A stretch of 11,924 bases of DNA from an uncultured Oscillospiraceae bacterium (GCA_934591815.1 CAKTPV010000033.1:1-11924); one strand, 5' to 3'. Positions 1 through 6,882 are shown, counted from the first letter of the stretch. Made by a program: numbers and translations. Notes: generated by a model not told the origin, from the letters alone.

Positions 1-2321
1 GCGTAGCCCATGGACATGACCACGCCGCCCTCGATCTGCCCCTCGATGCTCAGGGGGTTCACGGCCTTGCCCACGTCGTGGGCGGCCACCATCTTCTTGA
101 TCTTTCCCGTCTCCCGGTCAAGGATACACATCTGGGTGGCGTAGCCGTAGGCCACATGGCTCACCGGATTGGGTACATCCGCGCCCAGCGGGTCAGTCTT
201 GGCCAGATACTCGCCGTAGAACTCCTGCCCCGCCAGCTGCGCCAGTGTTTTTCCGCCGTCCAGCTCCGCCTTCAGCTTGGCGCAGGCGCGGCGGGCGGCC
301 TCGCCCGTTACCAGCGTCTGGCGGCTGCCGGAGGTGTCGCCGGAGTCCGGCGCGATCCAAGTGTTGCTGCGCTCGTACACCACATCGTCCCGCCGCAGGC
401 CGGTGCAGGTCACCACCGTCTGCACCAGCACGGTGCCAAGACCCTGTCCGATGCAGCTGGCGCCGGTATAGATATGCACCTTGCCGTCCGACTCCACGAT
501 GAGCTTGCAGCGTCCCCAGTCGGGGATACCCACGCCCACACCGGCGTTCTTCATGGCGCAGGCGATACCCACCGGGTCGCCCGCCGCCACCGCCGCGTCG
601 TAGGCGGGCTTGATGGCCTCCAGCGTCTCCACGAGGCCGGTGGAGCCGTCCACGATCTGTCCGTTGGGCAGCACGCCGCCGGGTCGGATGGCGTTGCGGT
701 AACGGATCTCCCACGGGCTGATGCCCACCAGATCGGCCATCTGGTTCAGCAGCGTCTCCGTGCAGAAGCAGGTCTGGGTCACGCCGAAGCCCCGGAACGC
801 ACCGGCAGGCGGATTGTTGGTGTAGTACGCCCAGCCCTCGATCTCAAAATTCTCGTAGGCATACGGCCCCGCCGCATGGGTACAGGCGCGCTCCAGCACC
901 GGCCCGCCCAGCGAGGCAAATGCGCCGGTGTCGGACACCACGCTGGCCTTCACGCCCTGAATGATGCCGTTTTCATCGCAGCCCATGGTGAACTCCATGT
1001 CCATGCTGTGGCGCTTGGGGTGGACGAGGATGGACTCCTGCCGGCTGAGCTTCACCTTCACCGGCACCCGCGCCACATAGGCGATCAGCGCCGCGTGGTG
1101 CTGCACGGTCATATCCTCCTTGCCGCCGAAGCCGCCGCCCACCAGCATATTCTGCACCTGACAGTGGTCGTAGTCCACGCCCAGCATGGCCGCGCACTCG
1201 TGCATGGTGGTGTGGGCGCTCTGGTCGGTGGTCAGCAGCCGGACGCCGCCGTTGTCCAGCGGCAGCGCCACGCAGCACTCCGGCTCCAGAAAGGCGTGCT
1301 CCGTCCACGGCGTGTGGAATTTCTCCGTCAGCACATACTTCGCCTTGGCGATAGCCCCCGCCGCGTCTCCGCGGGAAACGTGCTTGTAGGCCTGTACGTT
1401 GTTTTCGTCCTCCTCGAATACCAGAGGTGCATCGGGCGCCGCCGCCTCAGTGGGGTTGTGTACGGCGGGCAGCTCCTCATACGCCACCTTCACCAGCTTC
1501 TTGGCGGCCTCCAGCGTTTCCTGATCCCAGGCGCACACCAGCGCCACCGCGTCGCCCAGATAGTGGGTGATCTCCCCGATGCCGATGAGGGTGGGCTGAT
1601 CCTTCTTCAGATGGCCCACGTTGACCTGCCCCGGAATGTCCTTCTGGGTCAGGACGCACACCACGCCCTCCAGCGCCTCCGCCTCGGAGGTGTCGATGGA
1701 CAGCACACGGGCGCGGGCATACTGGCTGCGCACCGCACCGCCGTAGCACATCCCATCCACATACACGTCGTCTGGGTACTGGCCATAGCCCAGTACCTTC
1801 TCCTCCACGTCCAGCCGGTGGACGCGGCTGCCCACCTGCCAGTCGTCGGCAGAGGCCGCCGGGAGCTTCCCCTCCCGGAAGATCTTGGCCGCCAGCAGAA
1901 TACCGTCGATGATCTTCACATAGCCGGTGCAGCGGCAGATGTTGTTGCGGATGGCAAATGCCGCCTCCTCGCGGGTGGGATCGGGGTTCACGTCCAGCAG
2001 CCCCTTGGCGGAGATGACCATGCCGGGGATGCAGAAGCCGCACTGCACCGCCCCCGCCTCACCAAAGGCGAAGGTGTACACCTGCTTTTCCCAGTCGCTG
2101 AGCCCCTCCACCGTCACGATGGTCTTGCCCTCCAGCTTGTCGGTCTGGGGAATGCAGGCCTTGGTGGGCTTGCCGTCGATCAGCACATGGCAGGTGCCGC
2201 AGGCGCCCTCGCTGCACCCGTCCTTCACAGATGTCAGATGCAGGGTGTCCCGCAGATAGCGGATGAGCTTCTGATTCTTCTCCACCACGACAGTTTTGCC
2301 GTTCACGGTAAATGTAGCCAT
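1..2321 (-). CDS. xdh: Molybdenum hydroxylase, probable selenium-dependent xanthine dehydrogenase (C-terminus cut by window edge)
   Basis: About 773 codons are visible, read leftward from ATG at 2319-2321, and the frame is open to the edge. An AGAAGGGAG ribosome binding site sits about 7 bases upstream. Residues 1-80 form a plant-type [2Fe-2S] domain (Cys36, Cys41, Cys44, Cys56) and residues 85-150 a second [2Fe-2S] domain (Cys94, Cys97, Cys129, Cys131). The molybdopterin-binding domain follows, with GGGFGGKED at 395-403 and an AFRGFGVTQ motif further on. Families of this type hydroxylate hypoxanthine and xanthine in the cytoplasm. Iron-sulfur and molybdenum parts fused without an FAD domain between them, at roughly 850 residues, match the selenium-dependent xanthine dehydrogenase group as I remember it; there selenium is a labile Mo ligand, not selenocysteine. 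The C-terminal catalytic glutamate lies outside the window. Adenine deaminase nearby fits a purine role. Another purine or heterocycle hydroxylase is possible. Confidence 0.87.
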   Translation of the reverse strand, partial: MATFTVNGKTVVVEKNQKLIRYLRDTLHLTSVKDGCSEGACGTCHVLIDGKPTKACIPQTDKLEGKTIVTVEGLSDWEKQVYTFAFGEAGAVQCGFCIPGMVISAKGLLDVNPDPTREEAAFAIRNNICRCTGYVKIIDGILLAAKIFREGKLPAASADDWQVGSRVHRLDVEEKVLGYGQYPDDVYVDGMCYGGAVRSQYARARVLSIDTSEAEALEGVVCVLTQKDIPGQVNVGHLKKDQPTLIGIGEITHYLGDAVALVCAWDQETLEAAKKLVKVAYEELPAVHNPTEAAAPDAPLVFEEDENNVQAYKHVSRGDAAGAIAKAKYVLTEKFHTPWTEHAFLEPECCVALPLDNGGVRLLTTDQSAHTTMHECAAMLGVDYDHCQVQNMLVGGGFGGKEDMTVQHHAALIAYVARVPVKVKLSRQESILVHPKRHSMDMEFTMGCDENGIIQGVKASVVSDTGAFASLGGPVLERACTHAAGPYAYENFEIEGWAYYTNNPPAGAFRGFGVTQTCFCTETLLNQMADLVGISPWEIRYRNAIRPGGVLPNGQIVDGSTGLVETLEAIKPAYDAAVAAGDPVGIACAMKNAGVGVGIPDWGRCKLIVESDGKVHIYTGASCIGQGLGTVLVQTVVTCTGLRRDDVVYERSNTWIAPDSGDTSGSRQTLVTGEAARRACAKLKAELDGGKTLAQLAGQEFYGEYLAKTDPLGADVPNPVSHVAYGYATQMCILDRETGKIKKMVAAHDVGKAVNPLSIEGQIEGGVVMSMGY

Positions 2322-2338
2322 ATCGTTCTCCCTTCTGC

Positions 2339-2365
2339 GTCGGCTCGACCCGACCGTCGAAAGCC
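2339..2365 (-). promoter_or_regulatory. Two mutually exclusive hairpins in the xdh 5' leader
   Basis: The leader between the predicted start site (about 2376) and the xdh ATG holds two short stems that cannot form together. Stem B pairs 2345-2349 with 2356-2360, extendable by 2342-2344 with 2363-2365 across a two-base bulge. Stem A pairs 2339-2343 with 2350-2354. Stem A ends just before the ribosome binding site at 2328-2332. I do not recognise a known riboswitch, and the stems are short, so this may be chance. Confidence 0.3.
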
Positions 2366-2382
2366 CTAAAAATTTTTTAGTT

Positions 2383-2411
2383 ATTATACAATATTTTTGG
2401 TCTTTCTGCAA
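2383..2411 (-). promoter_or_regulatory. Sigma-A promoter for xdh
   Basis: Read on the minus strand, the -35 box is TTGCAG (2406-2411), the spacer is 17 bases, and the -10 box is a perfect TATAAT (2383-2388). Transcription should start near 2376, giving a leader of about 55 bases. A 15-base AT palindrome, CTAAAAA-T-TTTTTAG (2366-2380), covers the predicted start and could be an operator or simply AT-rich promoter DNA. Confidence 0.75.
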
Positions 2412-2428
2412 GTCTTACTGGTGAATTG

Positions 2429-2452
2429 CGTTATTCTAATTTCACAATAACG
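2429..2452. promoter_or_regulatory. Inverted repeat upstream of the xdh promoter (candidate regulator site)
   Basis: CGTTATT (2429-2435) and AATAACG (2446-2452) form a perfect 7-base inverted repeat with a 10-base spacer. Its near edge is about 18 bases upstream of the xdh -35 box, a position typical for an activator dimer. The binding protein is unknown and no regulator gene is in the window. Confidence 0.4.
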
Positions 2453-2494
2453 TATTTTTTCACCCAGCGCAGCCGCATATACAGCGACAGCAGG

Positions 2495-2541
2495 GATAAA
2501 AGGGACAGACGGACACAAGGTGTCCGTCTGTCCCTTTTATC
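2495..2541 (-). terminator. Terminator of the degV gene, very long perfect stem
   Basis: Positions 2495-2516 pair without mismatch with 2520-2541, a 22-bp stem around a 3-base loop. It lies 10 bases past the degV stop codon. The base of the stem is A/T-rich on both sides, so the minus-strand transcript ends in a U-containing tract. The stem is longer than a terminator needs; see findings. Confidence 0.8.
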
Positions 2542-2551
2542 TTTGTGTGAT

Positions 2552-3448
2552 TCAGTCCATTTTAGGCCGCTCGCTGCCGTAGAAGAACACCGCCACAGTC
2601 CCCGGCCCCGCGTGGGAGCCGATGATGGTACCGATGTCGCACAGCCGCACCTTTCCCTTCAGCTTGGGGAACCGCTCCTCGATAGCGTCAATGACCATCC
2701 GGGCGTCCTCGGGGCATTGGGAGTGGCACACGAAGCACTTGTCATCGTAGTCCCGTCCACCCCGTGCGCACTGCTCCATGGTATCCACCGTGGTCTCCAC
2801 GGCTTTCTTCTTGCCCCGCACCTTGCTGTACGCCTTGATGGAGCCGGTATCGTCCAGCCGCATGATGGGGCAGATGTTCAGCACCGTGGCCACCGTGGCC
2901 GCCGCGCCGGACACGCGGCCCGTCCGGCGGAACTGGGTCATGTCGCTGGAGAAGAACTGGTGGTGTACCGTGTTCCGGTTGTCCAGCACCCACTGCGCCA
3001 CCTCGTCGATGGTGCGCCCCGCGTCCCGCATATCGGCGGCGCTGTCCACCAGCAGGCCATAGCCGGAGGAGGAGCACAGCGAGTCGATGACGATGAGCTT
3101 TCTGTCCGGATACTTCTGCCGCAGCTCCTCCGCCGCCAGAAAGGCGTTGTGGACAGAGCCGGACTGGCCGGAGGTGAAGGCGATGTGCAGCAGGTCGCCC
3201 TTTTGCAGCAGGTTCTCAAAAAAGTCCATGTACGCCGCCACATTGATCTGGCTGGTCTGGGGCAGCTTGCCCTCCTCGAGGAAGCGGTAGAACCGGGGCA
3301 GCGCCTCCGGGTCGCGTCCCATATCATCGTCGTATTCCACACCGTCCACCACATAGGTGTAGAACAGCACCGGGATATCCCGGCTCTCCATGTAGCTGTA
3401 CGGCAGGTCCACGGTCGAGCAGCAGCTCAGCGTAAATTTTCTATCCAT
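2552..3448 (-). CDS. DegV family protein (FakB-like fatty-acid-binding protein)
   Basis: 298 residues, a normal DegV length. Family members bind a fatty acid in the cytoplasm and, in characterised cases, present it to the kinase FakA for phosphorylation. Visible family features are STVDLP near the N-terminus (11-16), TSQ at 65-67 that contacts the carboxylate, a TSGQSGS loop at 92-98, VIDS at 120-123, and the C-terminal GSHAGPGTV at 277-285 with the conserved His279. The usual Asp before Ser-Thr is Cys here (Cys10). I chose ATG 3446-3448 because GGAGGG lies 4 bases upstream. The in-frame ATG at 3458-3460 is less likely: that GGAGGG would fall inside its coding region and it has only a distant weak site of its own. 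It has its own promoter and terminator. No FakA gene is present in the window, so the partner kinase is elsewhere or it acts alone. Confidence 0.93.
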   Translation of the reverse strand: MDRKFTLSCCSTVDLPYSYMESRDIPVLFYTYVVDGVEYDDDMGRDPEALPRFYRFLEEGKLPQTSQINVAAYMDFFENLLQKGDLLHIAFTSGQSGSVHNAFLAAEELRQKYPDRKLIVIDSLCSSSGYGLLVDSAADMRDAGRTIDEVAQWVLDNRNTVHHQFFSSDMTQFRRTGRVSGAAATVATVLNICPIMRLDDTGSIKAYSKVRGKKKAVETTVDTMEQCARGGRDYDDKCFVCHSQCPEDARMVIDAIEERFPKLKGKVRLCDIGTIIGSHAGPGTVAVFFYGSERPKMD

Positions 3449-3517
3449 ATTTCCCTCCACATACTACAGCGGATCACCTTATGCAATTCGCAAAATTTTT
3501 CCCGTTTTATTAAGTCC

Positions 3518-3545
3518 AGTATAGCGACTCCATATTTTTTGTCAA
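3518..3545 (-). promoter_or_regulatory. Sigma-A promoter for degV
   Basis: On the minus strand there is a perfect TTGACA (-35, 3540-3545), a 16-base spacer and TATACT (-10, 3518-3523). The leader to the chosen ATG is about 63 bases. It is back to back with the DAHP synthase promoter, with 17 bases between the two -35 boxes. Confidence 0.75.
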
Positions 3546-3562
3546 TAAGCGAAGCTGCCGGA

Positions 3563-3591
3563 TTGCCAAAAACGGCAGGACGCGGTATAAT
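3563..3591 (+). promoter_or_regulatory. Sigma-A promoter for the DAHP synthase gene
   Basis: TTGCCA (-35, 3563-3568), a 17-base spacer and a perfect TATAAT (-10, 3586-3591). Transcription should start near 3598, leaving a leader of about 28 bases, too short for a T-box or peptide attenuator. TGCCG (3556-3560) and CGGCA (3573-3577) form a small inverted repeat around the -35 box that could be an operator. Confidence 0.78.
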
Positions 3592-3625
3592 AGTTTGTTA
3601 TCATTGTTCAATACAGGAGGCGCAC

Positions 3626-4639
3626 ATGGTCATCATCATCAAAAAAGGAACTCCGGAGGCGGCGATCCGCCAGCTTTTGGCGCAGCTCTCCATACAAAAC
3701 GTCAAGGGCGGCTGCGTGGCCGGCGCGGAATCCATCCTGCTGCCGCTGGTGGGCGAAACATGGCGCCTCGACCCCAATGTTTTGCAGGCGCTGCCCTTCG
3801 TGCAGGAGGTGCGCCGTCTGACGCCGCCCTACCGGCTGGCGGGGCGCGCCGCCCATCCCGCCGACACCGTGGTCAGCGCGGGCGATGCCCGCATCGGTGA
3901 GAGCTTCTGCTTCATCGCAGGCCCCTGCGCCGTGGAATCCGCTCCCCAGATCGCCGCTGTGGCCCAGTCGGTAAGGGCCGCCAGCGCACAGGTGCTGCGG
4001 GGCGGCGCCTTCAAGCCCCGCACTTCGCCCTACACGTTTCAGGGACTGGGCGGGGTCGGCGTGGAGCTGCTGGTGCAGGCGGGCCGTGACGCCGGTCTGC
4101 CCGTGATCACGGAGATCACCGACGTATCCCAGCTCCCGCTGCTGGAGGACGTGGACATCCTGCAGGTGGGCGCCCGGAATATGCAGAACTACTCGCTGCT
4201 GAAGGCGCTGGGCGAGCTGCGCCGCCCGGTGATGCTGAAGCGGGGTCTGTCCGCCACGGTGGAGGAATTTCTGCTGGCGGCGGAGTACATCCTCTCCGGC
4301 GGCAATGAGCAGGTGATCCTGTGCGAGCGCGGTGTGCAGAGCGGCCTGTCCGCCGCACGGTCCGCGCTGGACGCCGCCGCCATCCCCGTTCTGAAAAAGG
4401 CCACCCACCTGCCGGTGCTGGTGGATCCCAGCCATGCGGCGGGCCGCAGCGAGCTGGTGCTGCCTCTGGCACTGGCAGCGGCGGCGGCAGGCGCCGACGG
4501 TCTGATGGTGGAGGTACACGACCGCCCTGCCTGCGCCCTGTCCGACGGCGGGCAGGCGCTGACCTGCCGCCAGTTTCAGGAGCTGACGGAGGCCGTCAAC
4601 GCCCTTCTGCCCTACGCTTGGCGCGGGGAATCCATCTGA
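3626..4639 (+). CDS. aroF: 3-deoxy-7-phosphoheptulonate (DAHP) synthase, type I-beta
   Basis: 337 residues; condenses phosphoenolpyruvate with erythrose 4-phosphate, the first step of the shikimate pathway, in the cytoplasm. Residues 1-70 match the N-terminal ferredoxin-like regulatory domain of Thermotoga-type enzymes and 90-330 form the TIM-barrel catalytic domain. Motifs are FIAGPCAVES (96-105), LRGGAFKPRTSPYTFQG (124-140), MLKRG (203-207) and VDPSHAAG (266-273). The expected metal ligands are present: Cys101, His270, Glu296, Asp307. AGGAGG at 3615-3620 is 5 bases before the ATG; the frame stays open upstream to 2426 but has no better start. The segment after ILCERG, normally IRTFEKATRNT-like, reads VQSGLSAARSA here. 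The residues at the presumed tyrosine-binding site are also replaced (see findings). Monocistronic by promoter and terminator. The chemistry is secure; feedback behaviour is not predictable. Confidence 0.94.
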   Translation: MVIIIKKGTPEAAIRQLLAQLSIQNVKGGCVAGAESILLPLVGETWRLDPNVLQALPFVQEVRRLTPPYRLAGRAAHPADTVVSAGDARIGESFCFIAGPCAVESAPQIAAVAQSVRAASAQVLRGGAFKPRTSPYTFQGLGGVGVELLVQAGRDAGLPVITEITDVSQLPLLEDVDILQVGARNMQNYSLLKALGELRRPVMLKRGLSATVEEFLLAAEYILSGGNEQVILCERGVQSGLSAARSALDAAAIPVLKKATHLPVLVDPSHAAGRSELVLPLALAAAAAGADGLMVEVHDRPACALSDGGQALTCRQFQELTEAVNALLPYAWRGESI

Positions 4640-4647
4640 ATCACGCA

Positions 4648-4690
4648 AAAGAGCCGCCGGGCGGGGTCATCCCTCCTCCGACGGCTCTTT
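4648..4690. terminator. Bidirectional terminator shared by aroF and vanZ
   Basis: AAAGAGCCG (4648-4656) pairs with CGGCTCTTT (4682-4690), with a partly structured loop. In the plus direction it is followed by CTTTTCC and begins 8 bases after the aroF stop. In the minus direction the stem ends in TTT followed by TGCG. The vanZ stop codon (4667-4669) lies in the loop, so the aroF terminator overlaps the last codons of vanZ. Confidence 0.7.
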
Positions 4691-5251
4691 CTTTTCCTGG
4701 CAAAAACGCAGCAGCGGCCCGCCAACGGGCAGAAACAGCAGATAGCCCACCAGACCGCCGGCTGTATTGGCGATGACGTCGGTGATGTCCGACGTGCGGT
4801 TCGTGGTCAGCAGCGGCTGCAAAAGCTCGATGCACAGACTCAGCAAAAACGCCGCCAGCACCGCCCGCCACACGCCCTTTTTCCCGCGCACCAGCGGCCA
4901 CAGAAAACCCAGCGGCACCGTCATCACCACATTCAGCGCCAGCTGCCGCGCCGCGTTTCCGTAGCCGTTCCGCAGGTCACGGAACGGCTCCAGCTCCATG
5001 GGTACATAGCGGTTCCCCACCAGTCCCGGCAGGTTGGACAGCACCGGCAGCAGTGTTACCCCCAGCACACAGACAAGGTACAGGCAAAGCACCGACCGCA
5101 CCGCCAGTGTCCGGCGTCCCGCCTCCCGCCAGCGGGGACGCAGCACCAGCAGATATATGACCGCCAGCACCGCCAGATCCGGCAGCATCCGCAGGAATTG
5201 TTCAAACGAAACGTGTGGTATCTCGATCCCCGCCCTCCGTTGAAAAGTCAC
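4667..5251 (-). CDS. VanZ-like membrane protein
   Basis: 194 residues with about five hydrophobic segments (roughly 24-38, 51-70, 103-120, 127-147, 156-175). The VanZ-family core is visible: NVVMTVPLGFLWPL (107-120), then CIELLQ (140-145) and SDITDVIANTAGGLVGY (154-170), where the Asp-Asn-Gly pattern is the family signature. VanZ in enterococci gives low-level teicoplanin resistance, but most relatives, including this one, stand alone and have no known function; there is no van operon here. The C-terminus is charged and cytoplasmic-looking. The start is GTG at 5249-5251 with only a GGGG-type site upstream. A better GGAGGG (5233-5238) lies inside the gene, but no standard in-frame start follows it until ATG at residue 22, so the exact N-terminus is uncertain. 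Confidence 0.88.
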   Translation of the reverse strand: MTFQRRAGIEIPHVSFEQFLRMLPDLAVLAVIYLLVLRPRWREAGRRTLAVRSVLCLYLVCVLGVTLLPVLSNLPGLVGNRYVPMELEPFRDLRNGYGNAARQLALNVVMTVPLGFLWPLVRGKKGVWRAVLAAFLLSLCIELLQPLLTTNRTSDITDVIANTAGGLVGYLLFLPVGGPLLRFCQEKKEPSEEG

Positions 5252-5288
5252 ACGTCCCCGCTTGCGCCGGGTGTCTCGTGTTCCGTAT

Positions 5289-5318
5289 AGTATAATCGGT
5301 TTTTGGAAAAAATGTCAA
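5289..5318 (-). promoter_or_regulatory. Sigma-A promoter for vanZ
   Basis: On the minus strand there is a perfect TTGACA (5313-5318), an 18-base spacer and TATACT (5289-5294). The predicted start near 5282 leaves a leader of about 31 bases before the GTG codon, which supports that start over anything further upstream. Confidence 0.7.
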
Positions 5319-5361
5319 CCGCATTGGGAAGAACGCTGCAAGCACAGGGTCTGCCGCGTAA

Positions 5362-5391
5362 AAAAAGGAACCGCCGAGGCGGTTCCTTTTT
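5362..5391 (-). terminator. Terminator of gdhA
   Basis: A 13-bp perfect stem (5362-5374 with 5379-5391) around a CGAG loop, about 35 bases past the gdhA stop. On the minus strand it ends in a run of six T (complement of 5361-5366). It is followed downstream by the vanZ promoter, so gdhA and vanZ are separate units although both are on the minus strand. Confidence 0.85.
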
Positions 5392-5426
5392 GTTTGCACG
5401 TTGGGGTGCTGTGTGAGGCGTTCGGC

Positions 5427-6779
5427 TTAGAAGCAGCCCTGCTCCATCATAGCCTCGGCGACCTTCTTGAAGCCGGCGATGTTGGCGCCAGCCACCAGAT
5501 CGTAACCCAGACCGTACTCGGCAGCAGCCTCGGCAGAGACCTTGTGGATGTTCTCCATCATCTTGTGCAGCTGATGGTCGACTTCCTCAGCAGTCCAGAC
5601 CAGACGCTCGGAGTTCTGCGCCATCTCCAGAGCGGAGACGCCCACGCCGCCGGCGTTAACAGCCTTGGAGGGAGCCACGATGATGTGCTTCTGCTGACGC
5701 AGGTAGTTCAGAGCATCGTTGGTGGTGGGCATATTGGCGACCTCGATGTAGTACTTCACGCCGGAAGCAGCGATCTTCTCAGCGGACTCCATCTTGACGT
5801 CGTTCTGCATAGCGGCGGGCATGTACACGTCAACATCCTTGACGCCCCAGCACTTCTCGCCGGCGACGAACTCGCAGCCGAACTTGTCGGCATAGGGCTT
5901 GCAGTGCATAGGATCCTTAGCGCGCATCTCCAGGATGAAGTTCAGCTTCTCGTCGGTGATAACGCCATCGGGATCGTGGATATAGCCGTCGGGGCCGGCG
6001 AAATAGGTGACCTTGGCGCCCAGCTGGGAGGCCTTCTTCATGATGCCCCAGCCCACGTTGCCGTAGCCGGAGATAGCGATGCGCTTGCCCTCGATGGTGT
6101 CGTTCTCGTGCTTCAGCACTTCCTGCAGGTAGTACATAGCGCCGTAGCCGGTGGCCTCGGGACGGATCAGGGAACCGCCGTAGCTCAGGCCCTTACCGGT
6201 GAGAACGCCGTTCTCCCAAACGCCCTTCAGACGGCGATACTGGCCGTACAGGTAGCCGATCTCGCGGCCGCCCACGCCCATGTCACCGGCGGGAACGTCG
6301 ATGTCCGGCCCGATGTAGCGGTACAGAGCGGTCATGAAGCTCTGGCAGAAGCGCATGACTTCGGCGTCGGACTTGCCGGCGGGATCGAAGTCGGAACCGC
6401 CCTTGGCGCCGCCGATGGGCAGACCGGTCAGGCTGTTCTTGAAGGTCTGCTCGAAACCGAGGAACTTAATGATGCCTTCGTACACGTTCTTCTGGAAGCG
6501 CAGGCCGCCCTTGTAGGGGCCGATAGCGCCGTTGAACTGGCAGCGCCAGCCGCGGTTGGTGTGCCACTGACCGTTGTCATCGCACCACACAACGCGGAAG
6601 GTGAACATACGCTCGGGCTCGACCATGCGGCCCAGCAGATCGACCTTCTCATACTCGGGGTGCTTCTCGATCACAGGCTCCAGAGAGGACAGGACTTCCT
6701 CGACGGTCTGCACGAACTCGGGCTCGTTGGCATGCTTGGTCTTGACGTTCTCCAGAACGCTGGCCAGATAAGCATTCAT
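5427..6779 (-). CDS. gdhA: Glutamate dehydrogenase, hexameric 450-residue clostridial type
   Basis: 450 residues, the standard length; interconverts glutamate and 2-oxoglutarate plus ammonia in the cytoplasm. Substrate and catalytic residues are present: Lys90 (PYKGGLRF), Lys114, Lys126 in PIGGAKGGSDFDP (121-133), Asp166 (PAGDMGVG) and Ser382. The Rossmann dinucleotide motif SGYGNVGWG is at 237-245. It resembles the Clostridium symbiosum enzyme throughout as I recall that sequence. The GPDGY after the second beta strand (262-266) also matches that NAD-specific enzyme, so NAD use, and glutamate catabolism, is plausible; NADP use cannot be excluded. The ATG at 6777-6779 has GAGGAGG 8 bases upstream; a longer in-frame version from 6845 would begin at the predicted transcription start and would place that site inside the coding region. 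Own promoter, leader hairpin and terminator. Confidence 0.96.
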   Translation of the reverse strand: MNAYLASVLENVKTKHANEPEFVQTVEEVLSSLEPVIEKHPEYEKVDLLGRMVEPERMFTFRVVWCDDNGQWHTNRGWRCQFNGAIGPYKGGLRFQKNVYEGIIKFLGFEQTFKNSLTGLPIGGAKGGSDFDPAGKSDAEVMRFCQSFMTALYRYIGPDIDVPAGDMGVGGREIGYLYGQYRRLKGVWENGVLTGKGLSYGGSLIRPEATGYGAMYYLQEVLKHENDTIEGKRIAISGYGNVGWGIMKKASQLGAKVTYFAGPDGYIHDPDGVITDEKLNFILEMRAKDPMHCKPYADKFGCEFVAGEKCWGVKDVDVYMPAAMQNDVKMESAEKIAASGVKYYIEVANMPTTNDALNYLRQQKHIIVAPSKAVNAGGVGVSALEMAQNSERLVWTAEEVDHQLHKMMENIHKVSAEAAAEYGLGYDLVAGANIAGFKKVAEAMMEQGCF

Positions 6780-6821
6780 AAATAATTCCTCCTCAAATAG
6801 TTGTTCCGTTTGAAATATGTC

Positions 6822-6840
6822 GGCGCAGTGTCTCTGCGCC
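6822..6840 (-). promoter_or_regulatory. Hairpin near the 5' end of the gdhA leader
   Basis: GGCGCAG (6822-6828) and CTGCGCC (6834-6840) make a perfect 7-bp GC-rich stem with a 5-base loop. It begins about 7 bases after the predicted transcription start (about 6847) and lies over 40 bases from the start codon. That position suits an mRNA-stabilising 5' hairpin; it has no U tract, so it is not a terminator. Confidence 0.45.
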
Positions 6841-6853
6841 TTCATCTATCACG

Positions 6854-6882
6854 ATGATAACACTTCTTTTCCCTTTTCTCAA
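6854..6882 (-). promoter_or_regulatory. Sigma-A promoter for gdhA
   Basis: On the minus strand: TTGAGA (6877-6882), a 17-base spacer and TATCAT (6854-6859). The leader is about 68 bases. This placement rules out translation from the ATG at 6843-6845, which sits at about the transcription start. Confidence 0.65.

Noticed and set aside
78..2369. 763-codon open frame on the plus strand
   Set aside because: It is antisense to the iron-sulfur/molybdenum hydroxylase, has a His/Ala/Gly/Arg-rich composition typical of GC-rich shadows, and matches no family, while the minus strand shows clear domain motifs.
2426..3625. N-terminal 400-residue extension of the DAHP synthase frame
   Set aside because: It runs antisense through degV. 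The promoter at 3563-3591 and AGGAGG at 3615-3620 place the start at 3626.
4667..5251. Glycopeptide-resistance locus because of the VanZ-like gene
   Set aside because: No vanA/B, vanH, vanX or VanRS genes are nearby; isolated VanZ-like proteins are common and mostly uncharacterised.
5262..6785. 507-codon open frame on the plus strand
   Set aside because: Antisense to glutamate dehydrogenase; a codon-bias shadow rich in Leu, Val, Gly and His.
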